Shown here one piece after another: positions 1-6,522 of a stretch of 7,691 bases of DNA. The position numbers and the translations under genes were made by a program. The notes below the pieces were generated by a model. The model ran no database searches. It was given only the letters and a program-made list of their open reading frames with translations, and was not told the origin of the DNA. The first letter of the stretch is position 1. Every line of letters begins with the position of its first letter. Origin of the DNA: Victivallaceae bacterium (GTDB lineage: Bacteria > Verrucomicrobiota > Lentisphaeria > Victivallales > Victivallaceae); contig JAQUOK010000127.1 in NCBI GenBank assembly GCA_028717165.1, positions 1 through 7,691 of the forward strand, written 5' to 3'.

Positions 1-504
1 GCGGTAACCGCAGCCTGCCAGGTGAGCCATGACTATTTTTACCCGGGGAAAGCGCCGGCCCAGAAACGCGATGTCGGACGGGTCTGATTCTTCCGGATAT
101 TTGGATACGCTTTTGTACCAACTGTGATGCAGCAGAGGAATTTCCAGTTCTTCAAGCTTTTTCATGATCGGCTCCAGGCGCTCGCTCCGGCAATTCAGCG
201 CCACTTCGAGTTTGACGCCCTTAAAACCGTGCCCGGTTACGCAGCGGTCTATTTCCTGTAAAGTGAAATCGGGATCATGTGTCGGGTTTGCGAAACAGAA
301 TCCGTAGCATTCTTCAGGATATTTTTTCACTGTGGCGATGGTGTCGTCGTTTATTTCCCGTATCTGCCGTTCATCCGGACTATAGCCGAAACGTAATACC
401 GCACCGAGGAAAATTACGGTCTGCACTCCGTTGCGGCCGGCTGCTTCCAGAAGCGACGGCGTAAGTTCCGGAGTCGTGTTATGAGTGTGAATGTCTATTA
501 TCAT
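1..504 (-). CDS. Amidohydrolase-family metal-dependent hydrolase (Amidohydro_2-like), C-terminus cut by window edge
   Basis: The minus frame opens with ATG at 504 and stays open to base 1, giving 168 residues without a stop, so the C-terminus lies outside the window. The protein begins MIIDIHTHN: D4-I-H6-T-H8 is the N-terminal metal-binding HxH motif of the amidohydrolase superfamily. Further family-like elements are GFKGVKLE (93-100), LLHHSW (124-129, a His at the end of a beta strand) and VMAHLAGCG (158-166). Together these match the TIM-barrel Amidohydro_2 group, cytosolic enzymes that hydrolyse or decarboxylate small cyclic or carboxylated substrates; the actual substrate cannot be told. 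The Shine-Dalgarno is weak (AAGG about 16 bases upstream), but a well-formed promoter lies just upstream. It is divergent from an AraC-type regulator, which probably controls it. A TatD-like or other barrel hydrolase is less likely. Confidence 0.8.
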   Translation of the reverse strand, partial: MIIDIHTHNTTPELTPSLLEAAGRNGVQTVIFLGAVLRFGYSPDERQIREINDDTIATVKKYPEECYGFCFANPTHDPDFTLQEIDRCVTGHGFKGVKLEVALNCRSERLEPIMKKLEELEIPLLHHSWYKSVSKYPEESDPSDIAFLGRRFPRVKIVMAHLAGCGYR

Positions 505-537
505 GATCGTTATTTGAAAAACCTTATGTTTATTATT

Positions 538-566
538 ATTATAATTCGGATTATAAATACTGGCAA
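538..566 (-). promoter_or_regulatory. Sigma70-like promoter for the amidohydrolase gene
   Basis: On the minus strand TTGCCA (complement of 561-566) and a perfect TATAAT (complement of 538-543) are separated by exactly 17 bases. Transcription would start near 531, giving a leader of roughly 27 bases before the ATG at 504. The direct repeats at 577-609 lie immediately upstream of the -35, where an AraC-type activator would contact polymerase. Seen in sequence; activity is inferred. Confidence 0.6.
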
Positions 567-576
567 TAATTCAACA

Positions 577-609
577 GGGCAAAACATAAATTATATTGGG
601 CAAAGTCAT
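577..609. promoter_or_regulatory. Direct-repeat operator candidate for the AraC-type regulator
   Basis: GGGCAAAACAT (577-587) and GGGCAAAGTCAT (598-609) form a direct repeat with a 21-base period, two helical turns. A weaker GGCAA copy at 562-566 overlaps the -35 of the minus-strand promoter. AraC-family proteins typically bind direct repeats with about this period, using the two helix-turn-helix units of each monomer and a second monomer alongside. The site sits between the two divergent promoters, so one bound dimer could activate the amidohydrolase and control the regulator's own expression. The assignment rests on position and spacing. Confidence 0.5.
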
Positions 610-610
610 G

Positions 611-638
611 TTGATTTTCCGGTTTGCTGATTTATAAT
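611..638 (+). promoter_or_regulatory. Sigma70-like promoter for the AraC-type regulator
   Basis: TTGATT (611-616) and TATAAT (633-638) are 16 bases apart. The start point would be near 645, leaving about 28 bases of leader that contains AAAGGAAC just before the ATG at 673. The direct-repeat operator candidate ends right before the -35 box. Confidence 0.5.
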
Positions 639-672
639 AATTTATTAAATTGTTAAAAAAAGGAACGGAACA

Positions 673-1473
673 ATGGAATTCAGGGATTTTACCTCCAGAT
701 TCGGAAAAGAAATAATCTTGTCGAGGGTCAATTTTTTACCTGCTTCTCCGTTGTTATGCACTAATTTGCATTCTCATTTCAACGTGCTCCATATTACCTG
801 TGTAAAAAAAGGTCGCGGCATATGCAGAGTCAAAGATAAGATATGGAAACTTGTTCCCGGTTCCGTTCATTTCGTCATGCCTGGAGAAATACACAGATAT
901 ATTGCCGACAACAAAAATCCCTATCAGATTTATTTTCTGCATTTTACCTGGTACGGTACGGTTCCGAACGAATTGCCCAGGCAGTTGGTAATACCTGCGC
1001 ATGCAAGAAAACGCCTGTACAAATATCTTCACGAACTGGCGGAGCTTTTTTTGAAACCGGAGGAAGCTTCCGCTTTGAGGAAATACGGACTTCTTGCCCT
1101 GTTTCTTGCCGACATCCTTAGCTTTGCGGATGAAGCGCGAACCGTTTCCATAAGCGATTATATTTCCGGCAGCAGCCAGGATGCGAAACTTAATTACGCG
1201 TTCGAACGGCTTTACGGCCCGCCTTTTCAGTTTCCCGGCATTGATGAGTTGGCTGAACATTGTGAAATGAGCCGGAGAAAATTTACGGCTTTATTTAAAA
1301 AAATAACCGGAATGAGCGTGCGGGAGTATTATTTAAGAAATGTCATGACCTATGCTGCAATGATGCTGGAAAGCAAGGAATTCAGTATAAAAGCCATGGC
1401 TTCCCAGTGCGGTTATGCGAATTCCCAGAACTTTCTTCATGCATATAAGAAATACCGTCTGAAAAACAAATGA
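673..1473 (+). CDS. AraC-family transcriptional regulator
   Basis: This 266-residue regulator has the usual AraC/XylS layout. Residues about 28-95 form a cupin-like sensing domain, with LHSHFNVLHI (32-41) followed by a VPGSVHFVMPGEIHRY stretch (61-76) typical of the beta-barrel effector pocket. The C-terminal DNA-binding region (about 184-266) contains a first helix-turn-helix (GIDELAEHCEMSRRKF) and a second one (SIKAMASQCGYANSQNF, then HAYKK). The usual ending after FKK, a GxSPxxYR-like helix, is missing: the protein stops at KYRLKNK, about eight residues short. The start is supported by AAAGGAAC about eight bases before the ATG. Divergent placement and the repeats in the shared promoter region suggest it responds to a sugar or related ligand and controls the neighbouring amidohydrolase and itself. 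The ligand cannot be deduced. No link to the peptide locus downstream is indicated, since that locus is convergent. Confidence 0.9.
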   Translation: MEFRDFTSRFGKEIILSRVNFLPASPLLCTNLHSHFNVLHITCVKKGRGICRVKDKIWKLVPGSVHFVMPGEIHRYIADNKNPYQIYFLHFTWYGTVPNELPRQLVIPAHARKRLYKYLHELAELFLKPEEASALRKYGLLALFLADILSFADEARTVSISDYISGSSQDAKLNYAFERLYGPPFQFPGIDELAEHCEMSRRKFTALFKKITGMSVREYYLRNVMTYAAMMLESKEFSIKAMASQCGYANSQNFLHAYKKYRLKNK

Positions 1474-1504
1474 AAAGTTTACCATTCGCCAAAAAGTTTT
1501 TCAG
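1459..1504. terminator. Inverted repeat in the convergent junction, possible weak bidirectional terminator
   Basis: CTGAAAAAC (1459-1467) and GTTTTTCAG (1496-1504) are perfect 9-base complements with a 28-base loop. The left arm overlaps the end of the AraC gene, and the whole sits in the short gap before the stop of the convergent nucleotidyltransferase gene. The stem is AT-rich and no T-run follows on either strand, so a classical intrinsic terminator is not shown. The position is the only support for the role. Confidence 0.25.
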
Positions 1505-1518
1505 TAACAACTGCTTAC

Positions 1519-2763
1519 TCAGCCGTTTTGAAGCCAGTATTTAAGCTCGGCAGCTTTTTTACCAAGTTCAACAGAATAGTTGTTATTTTTCTTAAAAAAT
1601 AATTGCCTGGTAAAAGTTCCAATATAACGTTTCGCCAGGGTCGCAATTCTTTTCAGGTATAAAATATTCAGATTAATGAAGGTCAGATCACCCTTGCCGT
1701 ACTTGTATTTCCCGTACAAGGCCATTCGGGGCGGATTAAGAAATAATCCTTTTGCAACAGTAGATTTACAGTATTTACTATTATAAAAGTAATATCCCAG
1801 TTTAAATCCATTGCTGTCAATCCCGGAACTGTTCAGAAATAAAAACTCCTTAAAGACCGCCATTGTATTTTTCGAAATATTTTCCGGTTTGATTAAGGCT
1901 AAAAAGCGGCTGTCAATATTTATCTTCAATAATGTTCTGATTAACTCTAAAGCAATATAAAGGCATTTTGAATCATTATATTCATCCTTGCATGTCAATA
2001 ACTTCAAAGTATTCCAGTCGATCCGTCCGGTTTTAACAATTAAGAAAATATCATATAACCCCAGCAAACTATTATCCATACATCCATGCTGAATAAATTT
2101 ATGGAGAGCAATATGTATAATCATATCTTCATATGACATCACTCTTGTTTTAAGGTTTCCTGTATTTATTGTTTTTGACCGGTTCCAGATCTCATCAGGA
2201 TTTGTATTATAAGAGTCTGAAAAACAAGTATGCAGTTCAATAATCAGACTGTCTGCTTTTTTTAGCTGGGGATAATGCTGATAAAAGCCTTCTTTAAAAA
2301 TATCTGCTTCTTCTGAGGATGCAATAATGCTTTTATATCCGTGTTTAATTAATAAATCAAAAGCTCTGTTCCCATCCTTATCCTTAACCAGAATATCAAA
2401 GTCGCACATTGCCCTGCAGATGGAATCTTCATAAACAGTATTTATCAGAGCTGCGCCTTTCAGTAAAATATGTTCAATGCCGTTGTTATTAAAAAGCCTG
2501 ATTATATCTTTTAACTGTTTTTTCCTTTTAGCATTACTGACACATGCATTATAGCAGACATTTTTCATTTTTTCAGTTATGCTTTCAGGCAGTGCAATTC
2601 CGTTTCTTTTCAGTATATCGTAAACAATGATGCTTAATCCCTGATGGGCTGCAAAATCAAAAAGATCATACCATGTTTTATTATCAATATTCTCGAATTC
2701 AGAAATATCAATCTGTCCCGATAATACTTCAGTAATCAGTTTTTCCAGATTTGAGTCAAGCAT
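1519..2763 (-). CDS. Nucleotidyltransferase-like protein of the NTP_transf_5 type
   Basis: The 414-residue product has the signature of the uncharacterised nucleotidyltransferase family (NTP_transf_5, MNT-like fold). GIEHILLKGAAL (95-106) gives the LLKG motif. R117 is followed by CDFDILV, where D121-x-D123 is the metal-binding DxD pair, and HGY lies at 141-143. IIELH (174-178) fits the third acidic strand. A helical, partly basic C-terminal half follows. Family members often sit beside PqqD-like proteins and HprK-related kinases in peptide or exopolysaccharide clusters, including some lasso-peptide clusters; the transferred group here is unknown. ATG at 2763 has GAAGGA about 12 bases upstream and lies 33 bases after the second radical SAM gene, so it is probably the last gene of the operon. 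The gene is clearly more AT-rich than its neighbours (14 of 60 G+C in 1921-1980, against 26 of 60 in 5401-5460), which may mean a separate origin. Confidence 0.8.
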   Translation of the reverse strand: MLDSNLEKLITEVLSGQIDISEFENIDNKTWYDLFDFAAHQGLSIIVYDILKRNGIALPESITEKMKNVCYNACVSNAKRKKQLKDIIRLFNNNGIEHILLKGAALINTVYEDSICRAMCDFDILVKDKDGNRAFDLLIKHGYKSIIASSEEADIFKEGFYQHYPQLKKADSLIIELHTCFSDSYNTNPDEIWNRSKTINTGNLKTRVMSYEDMIIHIALHKFIQHGCMDNSLLGLYDIFLIVKTGRIDWNTLKLLTCKDEYNDSKCLYIALELIRTLLKINIDSRFLALIKPENISKNTMAVFKEFLFLNSSGIDSNGFKLGYYFYNSKYCKSTVAKGLFLNPPRMALYGKYKYGKGDLTFINLNILYLKRIATLAKRYIGTFTRQLFFKKNNNYSVELGKKAAELKYWLQNG

Positions 2764-2796
2764 AATTTAAAGCGTCCTTCATAATTTGAGCGGCTG

Positions 2797-3915
2797 TCAG
2801 AAGGCCTTATTAAGTGTTTCAGCCCTGGCATGGGCTGTTTTACAGAAAACATCAACAGGCTCATCAAGTTTCCCTGTTTCAAGATAACTGTGTGCCGGGC
2901 ACCACATGCAGAGGTTGATAACTGGACATTTCCGGCATTTTTCGAGAAATTCTCTGCGGCCGGAAGTCATGCTTCTGACTTTCGGGACAAAATACTTCCA
3001 TGCTTCAGTAAGCGAACCGGTTTTAAGGTCATAAATGCAGTCGGGATGCCAGAGCGAAGAACATAATCTGAAATAGCCGTCATAACTTACATTGAAACTT
3101 CCGTTCCCGGCGCCGCAGTGAAAAAGGTGATTGCAGTTGATATTGCAAAATTGCGGATTTATCAGCCGGTCACAGTCTTTTTCAAGTGATTGAAAACGCT
3201 CAGTATCTGATTTTTCAAGTAATACTATCTCTTCAGGAGAAAGCCTTTCGCTTTTTATTTCCTCATTTCTTTTTAAATTACCGTCAAACCTCAGATGCAG
3301 TTGCGGGTCGAAACGAAAATAATCTTTTGTATTTTTCCTGCAGAATTCTGCGATTTCAGGCAGTTCATGGACATTTGAGCGAAGAGCCATTGCTTTAAAA
3401 CGTACTTTTACCCCGCTGTTCAGCAATAAATTCACCCCCCTTATGAATTTTTCAAAAGAGCCGGAAATACGGGTAACTTTTTCATAAGTTTCCTTTGTTA
3501 CTCCGTAAACTGATATTTCTATATCCCGCGGAGGATATTTTTTAAAGAGTTCTATATGCTTTTCTTTAACCGGGACAGCATTTGTAAATACAGACAAAAA
3601 AAGCCCCTTTTTCTTCAAGGCAATATAGATATCTTCAAAATCATTCCTCAAAAGAGGTTCACCGCCGGTAATAAGACACCAGAAAGCGCCCAGGGCAACA
3701 GCTTCGTCTGCTATTTCCTTTATTTTATCGAAAGTAAGCTCTTTCCGGCCGGCTTCATTATCATTGGCCGGGAGGTTGATATAACAGTGTCTGCAGTTAT
3801 TATTACATCTTGCAGTCAGTTCCAGATCAAAGGAAATAACATTTCTGTTTTCCCTCATCTTATTCCAGAGTGGAAATTCCGGCAATTTGCCGGATTTTAT
3901 GTATGAATCAGACAT
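2797..3915 (-). CDS. Radical SAM/SPASM peptide-modifying enzyme (second copy)
   Basis: The 372-residue enzyme begins its barrel with LELTARCNNNCRHCYINL. C37-x3-C41-x2-C44 binds the SAM-cleaving [4Fe-4S] cluster, and GGEP at 84-87 is the SAM-amine contact. The C-terminal SPASM domain follows the pattern C267-x12-G280-x4-C285, then C327-x2-C330-x5-C336-x2-C339 and a final C358, enough ligands for two auxiliary Fe-S clusters. Extra cysteines occur at C257, C261 and C293. Relatives include sactipeptide and other RiPP maturases that form thioether or carbon-carbon links on a precursor peptide. The ATG at 3915 lies inside the end of the peptidase gene (19-base overlap), so translation is probably coupled; GAGAAG about nine bases upstream is a modest ribosome site. 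It is a clear paralogue of the radical SAM gene at 4736-5920, with key cysteines at identical residue numbers. The bond it forms cannot be read from sequence. Confidence 0.9.
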   Translation of the reverse strand: MSDSYIKSGKLPEFPLWNKMRENRNVISFDLELTARCNNNCRHCYINLPANDNEAGRKELTFDKIKEIADEAVALGAFWCLITGGEPLLRNDFEDIYIALKKKGLFLSVFTNAVPVKEKHIELFKKYPPRDIEISVYGVTKETYEKVTRISGSFEKFIRGVNLLLNSGVKVRFKAMALRSNVHELPEIAEFCRKNTKDYFRFDPQLHLRFDGNLKRNEEIKSERLSPEEIVLLEKSDTERFQSLEKDCDRLINPQFCNINCNHLFHCGAGNGSFNVSYDGYFRLCSSLWHPDCIYDLKTGSLTEAWKYFVPKVRSMTSGRREFLEKCRKCPVINLCMWCPAHSYLETGKLDEPVDVFCKTAHARAETLNKAF

Positions 3916-4400
3916 TTTATAGTTCTTCTCAGTTTAAAGGGGAGAACCCTCCATAACATGAAAACGGACGGCAAAAGCTTTATTCCACTTAAAAAAGCGA
4001 TAATATAACGCTCCCTTCCAAGCCCGAAACGGATTATCCGGCCGTCTCTTTCAATTTTGCTTACTATACCCAGAATGTCGCGTTCAGGCACTAACCTGTC
4101 AGAGCCTCCGCAGTTATCACCTTTGATCAAATAACCGTTTCCCTTTTTCTTTACAATCCGGTGTACCGTCAGCCTTTTCCTTTTACTGCAGGTGAAAGCG
4201 GCAACTTTGCCTTTTTCCGGGGGGACTTCAGGAAGAGGTGAAAGAGTAATGATGTCTCCTCCCATAATAAAGGGGGACATGCTGCAACCCAAAGCTTTCA
4301 TTCTTGTTGAAGCTCCTTTCGCAGCGGCGGCGGAAATGATAACTACAAGCTCCTCATTGGAAAAGCCTGCCTCATTTTCAGCTTTTTCAATTTTCAACAA
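3897..4400 (-). CDS. S24/S26-type signal-peptidase-like protease, candidate leader peptidase
   Basis: The 167-residue product has the LexA/signal-peptidase fold signature. GCSMSPFI (38-45) places the likely nucleophile at S40 (the GxSMxP box) and is followed by GDIITLSPL. LTVHRIV (77-83) contributes H80, and LIKGDN (91-96) with D101-R102 forms the conserved second half. A His rather than a Lys at position 80 resembles SipW/SEC11-type (Ser-His) enzymes, though nearby lysines K73-K75 leave a Ser-Lys dyad possible. No N-terminal membrane anchor is seen; a hydrophobic stretch near 132-155 could touch the membrane. The start is TTG at 4400, supported by AAAAGGA six bases upstream; no ATG lies early enough. 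It overlaps the PqqD-like gene by 14 bases and the second radical SAM gene by 19, which ties it to the peptide system. A role in removing the precursor leader is inferred. Confidence 0.75.
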   Translation of the reverse strand: MLKIEKAENEAGFSNEELVVIISAAAAKGASTRMKALGCSMSPFIMGGDIITLSPLPEVPPEKGKVAAFTCSKRKRLTVHRIVKKKGNGYLIKGDNCGGSDRLVPERDILGIVSKIERDGRIIRFGLGRERYIIAFLSGIKLLPSVFMLWRVLPFKLRRTIKCLIHT

Positions 4401-4674
4401 TTATTTTCCTTTTCAGAAGCTCTTCTACTAACCCCGTAACATCATTTCTGATTTCTTCTGCCGAACCTTCAAATTCAACAGTAAGTTCGCTGATTACTTC
4501 TTCCAGTTTCTTTTTACCGTCAAGTTTATCCCAAACGGCTTTTCCGGTCTCGTTCAGGGAAAATATTTCATCTTCCAGGTCGCCGACGCCCGATGAAATC
4601 GGGATAATAATAAATTCTCCGTGGAGCTCTCTTGCCACTACGTCATCTTCTGCCGGGGCGTAAACCGCATTCAA
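4387..4674 (-). CDS. PqqD-like RiPP recognition element (peptide chaperone)
   Basis: This 95-residue protein has the PqqD winged-helix signature: DVVARELHGEFIIIP near the start, LNETG (40-44), W48, LDG (51-53), and then a helical C-terminus with EFEG and DVTGLVEELLKRKII. PqqD domains bind the leader of a precursor peptide and deliver it to a radical SAM/SPASM enzyme, and two such enzymes flank this gene. The annotated start is TTG at 4674, without a good Shine-Dalgarno. Six codons upstream in the same frame, ATG (4692-4690) has GAGG five bases before it but is followed directly by TAA (4689-4687). The original start was therefore probably that ATG, with codon 2 now a stop. Translation may persist by reinitiation at TTG, in which case the core domain is complete. 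The gene overlaps the peptidase gene by 14 bases. Confidence 0.8.
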   Translation of the reverse strand: MNAVYAPAEDDVVARELHGEFIIIPISSGVGDLEDEIFSLNETGKAVWDKLDGKKKLEEVISELTVEFEGSAEEIRNDVTGLVEELLKRKIIVEN

Positions 4675-4686
4675 GCTAACTGCTGC

Positions 4687-4703
4687 TTACATATTGGCCT
4701 CGT
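4687..4703 (-). promoter_or_regulatory. ATG-TAA start-stop preceded by a ribosome site, upstream of the PqqD-like gene
   Basis: On the minus strand GAGG, a five-base gap, ATG and TAA follow one another, in frame with the PqqD-like gene 18 bases downstream. This is the only recognisable ribosome-binding context before that gene. It is either the original start ruined by a nonsense change at codon 2, or a minimal open reading frame that positions ribosomes for reinitiation at the TTG at 4674. The sequence alone does not decide between them. Confidence 0.4.
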
Positions 4704-4735
4704 TTTTGTTTTTTTTTAGGGTTAGTTATCTATAT

Positions 4736-5920
4736 TCAAACTTCTTCTACGAATTTTCTTATCCTTTCCTGCCAGTTTTCCACCGTCCAGGCTTTTTCTC
4801 CTTTTCCCAGTAATCCAAGGTATTCAGCCTGGGCGTGGGTTATATCACAGAAATATTGAACCGGAGTATCAAGCGTCCCATGCTCCGTCCAAGATTTGCC
4901 GGGACACTGTTCGCAAAGCCCTTTTAGAAAACATTTTGCGCAGCGTTCCATATAGCGGGGATTTTTCGCCTGCATTTTCCGGATATCGGCAAAACGTTCC
5001 GTCATAATGGTTTTAATAGACTGTTTTCTTAGGTCAAAAACGGTATCGGGATGCCTCAGTCCCATACAAAGCTGCAGTTTCCCGTAAGCATCTACGCAAG
5101 CGCTGCCTTTTCCCGCCCCGCACGAAAAGAGATTGTTTCCCGCCGGCCTCGTAAATTTGGCGCAAAACTGTTTTTTGTCCTTCATATATTCTTTTTTATC
5201 CCTGGTCAGGATGCTCAAACCTTCTTCCGGGGACAGCCTGAGAGCCTTTATTTGAGCGTTTCTTTTTTCAGAGTCTCTTCGGCCCCTTAAATCAAAGAAC
5301 ATGGAGTATGACGGCCCCCTGTCCATCCATGTGACGGTTGAAGCAAAATCTTCAAATTCCTTCAACTCCGTTTTGTTTGAAGGCAGGAGAGCGCCTTTTA
5401 CGACAAAAGGGATATTGTTTGCCAAAAGGAGGTTGATCCCTTGCCATGCTTCTTCATAAGCCCCCTGGCGCCGTACCGCGGAATCATATGATCCTTTCGT
5501 CATGCCGTAGACGGTTATTTCTATTTTCTCTCCGGGCGGCATTTTGGCAAACAGTTCTACAAGGCGAAGGGTTATTAATCTTCCGTTCGTAAACAGTATT
5601 ACTTTCATGCCGAGTTTTCTGGTAAAGATATACAGCTCTTCAAAGTCATCCCGCAAAAGCGGTTCGCCTCCGGTAAAACGCACCATCATACAGCCAAGGT
5701 CAGCTGCTTCAACCAGTATGTTCTTCAGTTCTTTTGTGGAAAGTTCTTTATCTCTTGCCGTTTTATCATGTTCAGCAAGATTGATACAGCAGTGGATACA
5801 ATTATTGTTACATCTTTCCGTAAGCTCAATATCAAGTCTGCCAAGCAATGGTTTGGTATTTCTCCAAAGTGAAGCTTGATTTAGATTTTTTGTCACGACG
5901 TAAGATGATTTTTTTCCCAT
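4736..5920 (-). CDS. Radical SAM/SPASM peptide-modifying enzyme (first copy)
   Basis: The 394-residue enzyme carries IELTERCNNNCIHCCINL. C37-x3-C41-x2-C44 holds the SAM cluster and is followed by an unusual C45 where an aromatic residue is common. GGEP is at 84-87. The SPASM domain has C267-x12-G280-x4-C285, then C327-x2-C330-x5-C336-x2-C339 and C358, consistent with two auxiliary Fe-S clusters; C253 and C275 are extra. A 30-residue tail after the last SPASM cysteine region, rich in charged residues (about 365-394), is longer than in the second copy. SPASM enzymes of this kind modify ribosomal peptides bound to a PqqD-type domain, and such a gene follows after 61 bases. The ATG at 5920 lies 13 bases after the stop of the broken acetyltransferase gene, with only a weak AAAGA upstream, which suggests it was once translationally linked to that gene. 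The substrate is presumably the small peptide encoded at 6655-6834. Confidence 0.9.
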   Translation of the reverse strand: MGKKSSYVVTKNLNQASLWRNTKPLLGRLDIELTERCNNNCIHCCINLAEHDKTARDKELSTKELKNILVEAADLGCMMVRFTGGEPLLRDDFEELYIFTRKLGMKVILFTNGRLITLRLVELFAKMPPGEKIEITVYGMTKGSYDSAVRRQGAYEEAWQGINLLLANNIPFVVKGALLPSNKTELKEFEDFASTVTWMDRGPSYSMFFDLRGRRDSEKRNAQIKALRLSPEEGLSILTRDKKEYMKDKKQFCAKFTRPAGNNLFSCGAGKGSACVDAYGKLQLCMGLRHPDTVFDLRKQSIKTIMTERFADIRKMQAKNPRYMERCAKCFLKGLCEQCPGKSWTEHGTLDTPVQYFCDITHAQAEYLGLLGKGEKAWTVENWQERIRKFVEEV

Positions 5921-5933
5921 TTATTCTTTATTT

Positions 5934-6462
5934 TTATAAAATTTTACTCATGAGATAGTGATCTTCCCATGCACTTAATTTTGTTTCCGCCGCCGCGAGC
6001 GGTTTAATTCTAAAACCCAATTTGCGGTATAAGCTGATTGCGGCGGAATTATCCTTATGCACATAAAGAAATATTTCCGGCATATTTTTTCCATTGCCGC
6101 CCTGATAACCGTCCCGGTTAATCTTTCACCTGCCCTGAATCCGCGATACCATGGTTCCACCATCAGGGAATGGAGCCAGAATCCGGGGTGCCGATTGCAG
6201 CTTTCTTCCGTACGGTCAACCAGCTGAACAAATCCGATAACCCTGCCTCCCCCTTTTGGCAACAAAAATCACTACTTTAGGGTTATACGGGTATTTGAAC
6301 CCGGTATTGGGACTTGACCAGTTATGGAATTCTAAAAGATCTTGTTCGGCTGCCTCAATTATTGTTATTTTGAATTGCAGGAGTTCGGCAACTTGAAAGC
6401 CCCTGTAATTTTCTCAGGGCAAAGAATGAATTTTTTTTAATCGTTAACGCGCTTATATCCAT
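5934..6462 (-). pseudogene. GNAT-family N-acetyltransferase, broken by three frameshifts
   Basis: Joining frames gives a nearly complete GNAT protein. An N-terminal part with ITIIEAAEQDLLEFHNW and YNPKVVIFVAK leads into RVIGFVQLVDR and WLHSLMVEPWYRGFRAGERL, where RGFRAG is the acetyl-CoA-binding R/Q-x-x-G-x-G/A loop. The C-terminus is EIFLYVHKDNSAAISLYRKL, then GF, ending in YLMSKIL and a TAA at 5934. The frame changes fall in a CCCC run (6400-6403; an extra base), in the CCCCCTTTT stretch at 6249-6257 (an extra base), and in a T6 run (6085-6090; a missing base). Only the middle part, 5975-6265, reads as one open frame. The 5' limit is uncertain; the ATG at 6462 continues in frame from an HprK-like remnant. 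GNAT enzymes in peptide clusters may acetylate the product or confer immunity. All three sites are homopolymers, so assembly error is an alternative to true decay. Confidence 0.75.
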
Positions 6463-6471
6463 TGCTGCTTC

Positions 6472-6522
6472 TATTGCTTTCAACGGCGCGGAACCCGAAG
6501 ACACTTCTATGACGTGCCATTG
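6472..6522 (-). pseudogene. Remnant of a second HprK-like kinase gene
   Basis: The minus frame reads QWHVIEVSSGSAPLKAI. Its EVSSGSAPLKAI part (6472-6507) is identical over 12 of 12 residues to the intact kinase at 7321-7356. The DNA matches at 31 of 36 bases and all five differences are third codon positions. The preceding W-H recalls TWSHGDIS in the intact protein. No Walker A or other kinase part is recognisable around it: an in-frame TAA lies just upstream, and downstream the frame runs into the acetyltransferase segment. It is therefore a coding fragment left by duplication followed by deletion, or by recombination between related clusters. Confidence 0.65.

Noticed and set aside
279..464. 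61-codon plus-strand frame over the amidohydrolase
   Set aside because: The minus frame is open for 168 codons with the HxH motif and a promoter; the plus frame is antisense noise.
754..1260. 168-codon open frame on the minus strand inside the AraC-type gene
   Set aside because: It is antisense to a gene with clear cupin and helix-turn-helix motifs; its own translation has no family features.
3556..3906. 116-codon plus-strand frame opposite the second radical SAM gene
   Set aside because: It is a shadow of the coding strand, where the CxxxCxxC and SPASM motifs are unmistakable.
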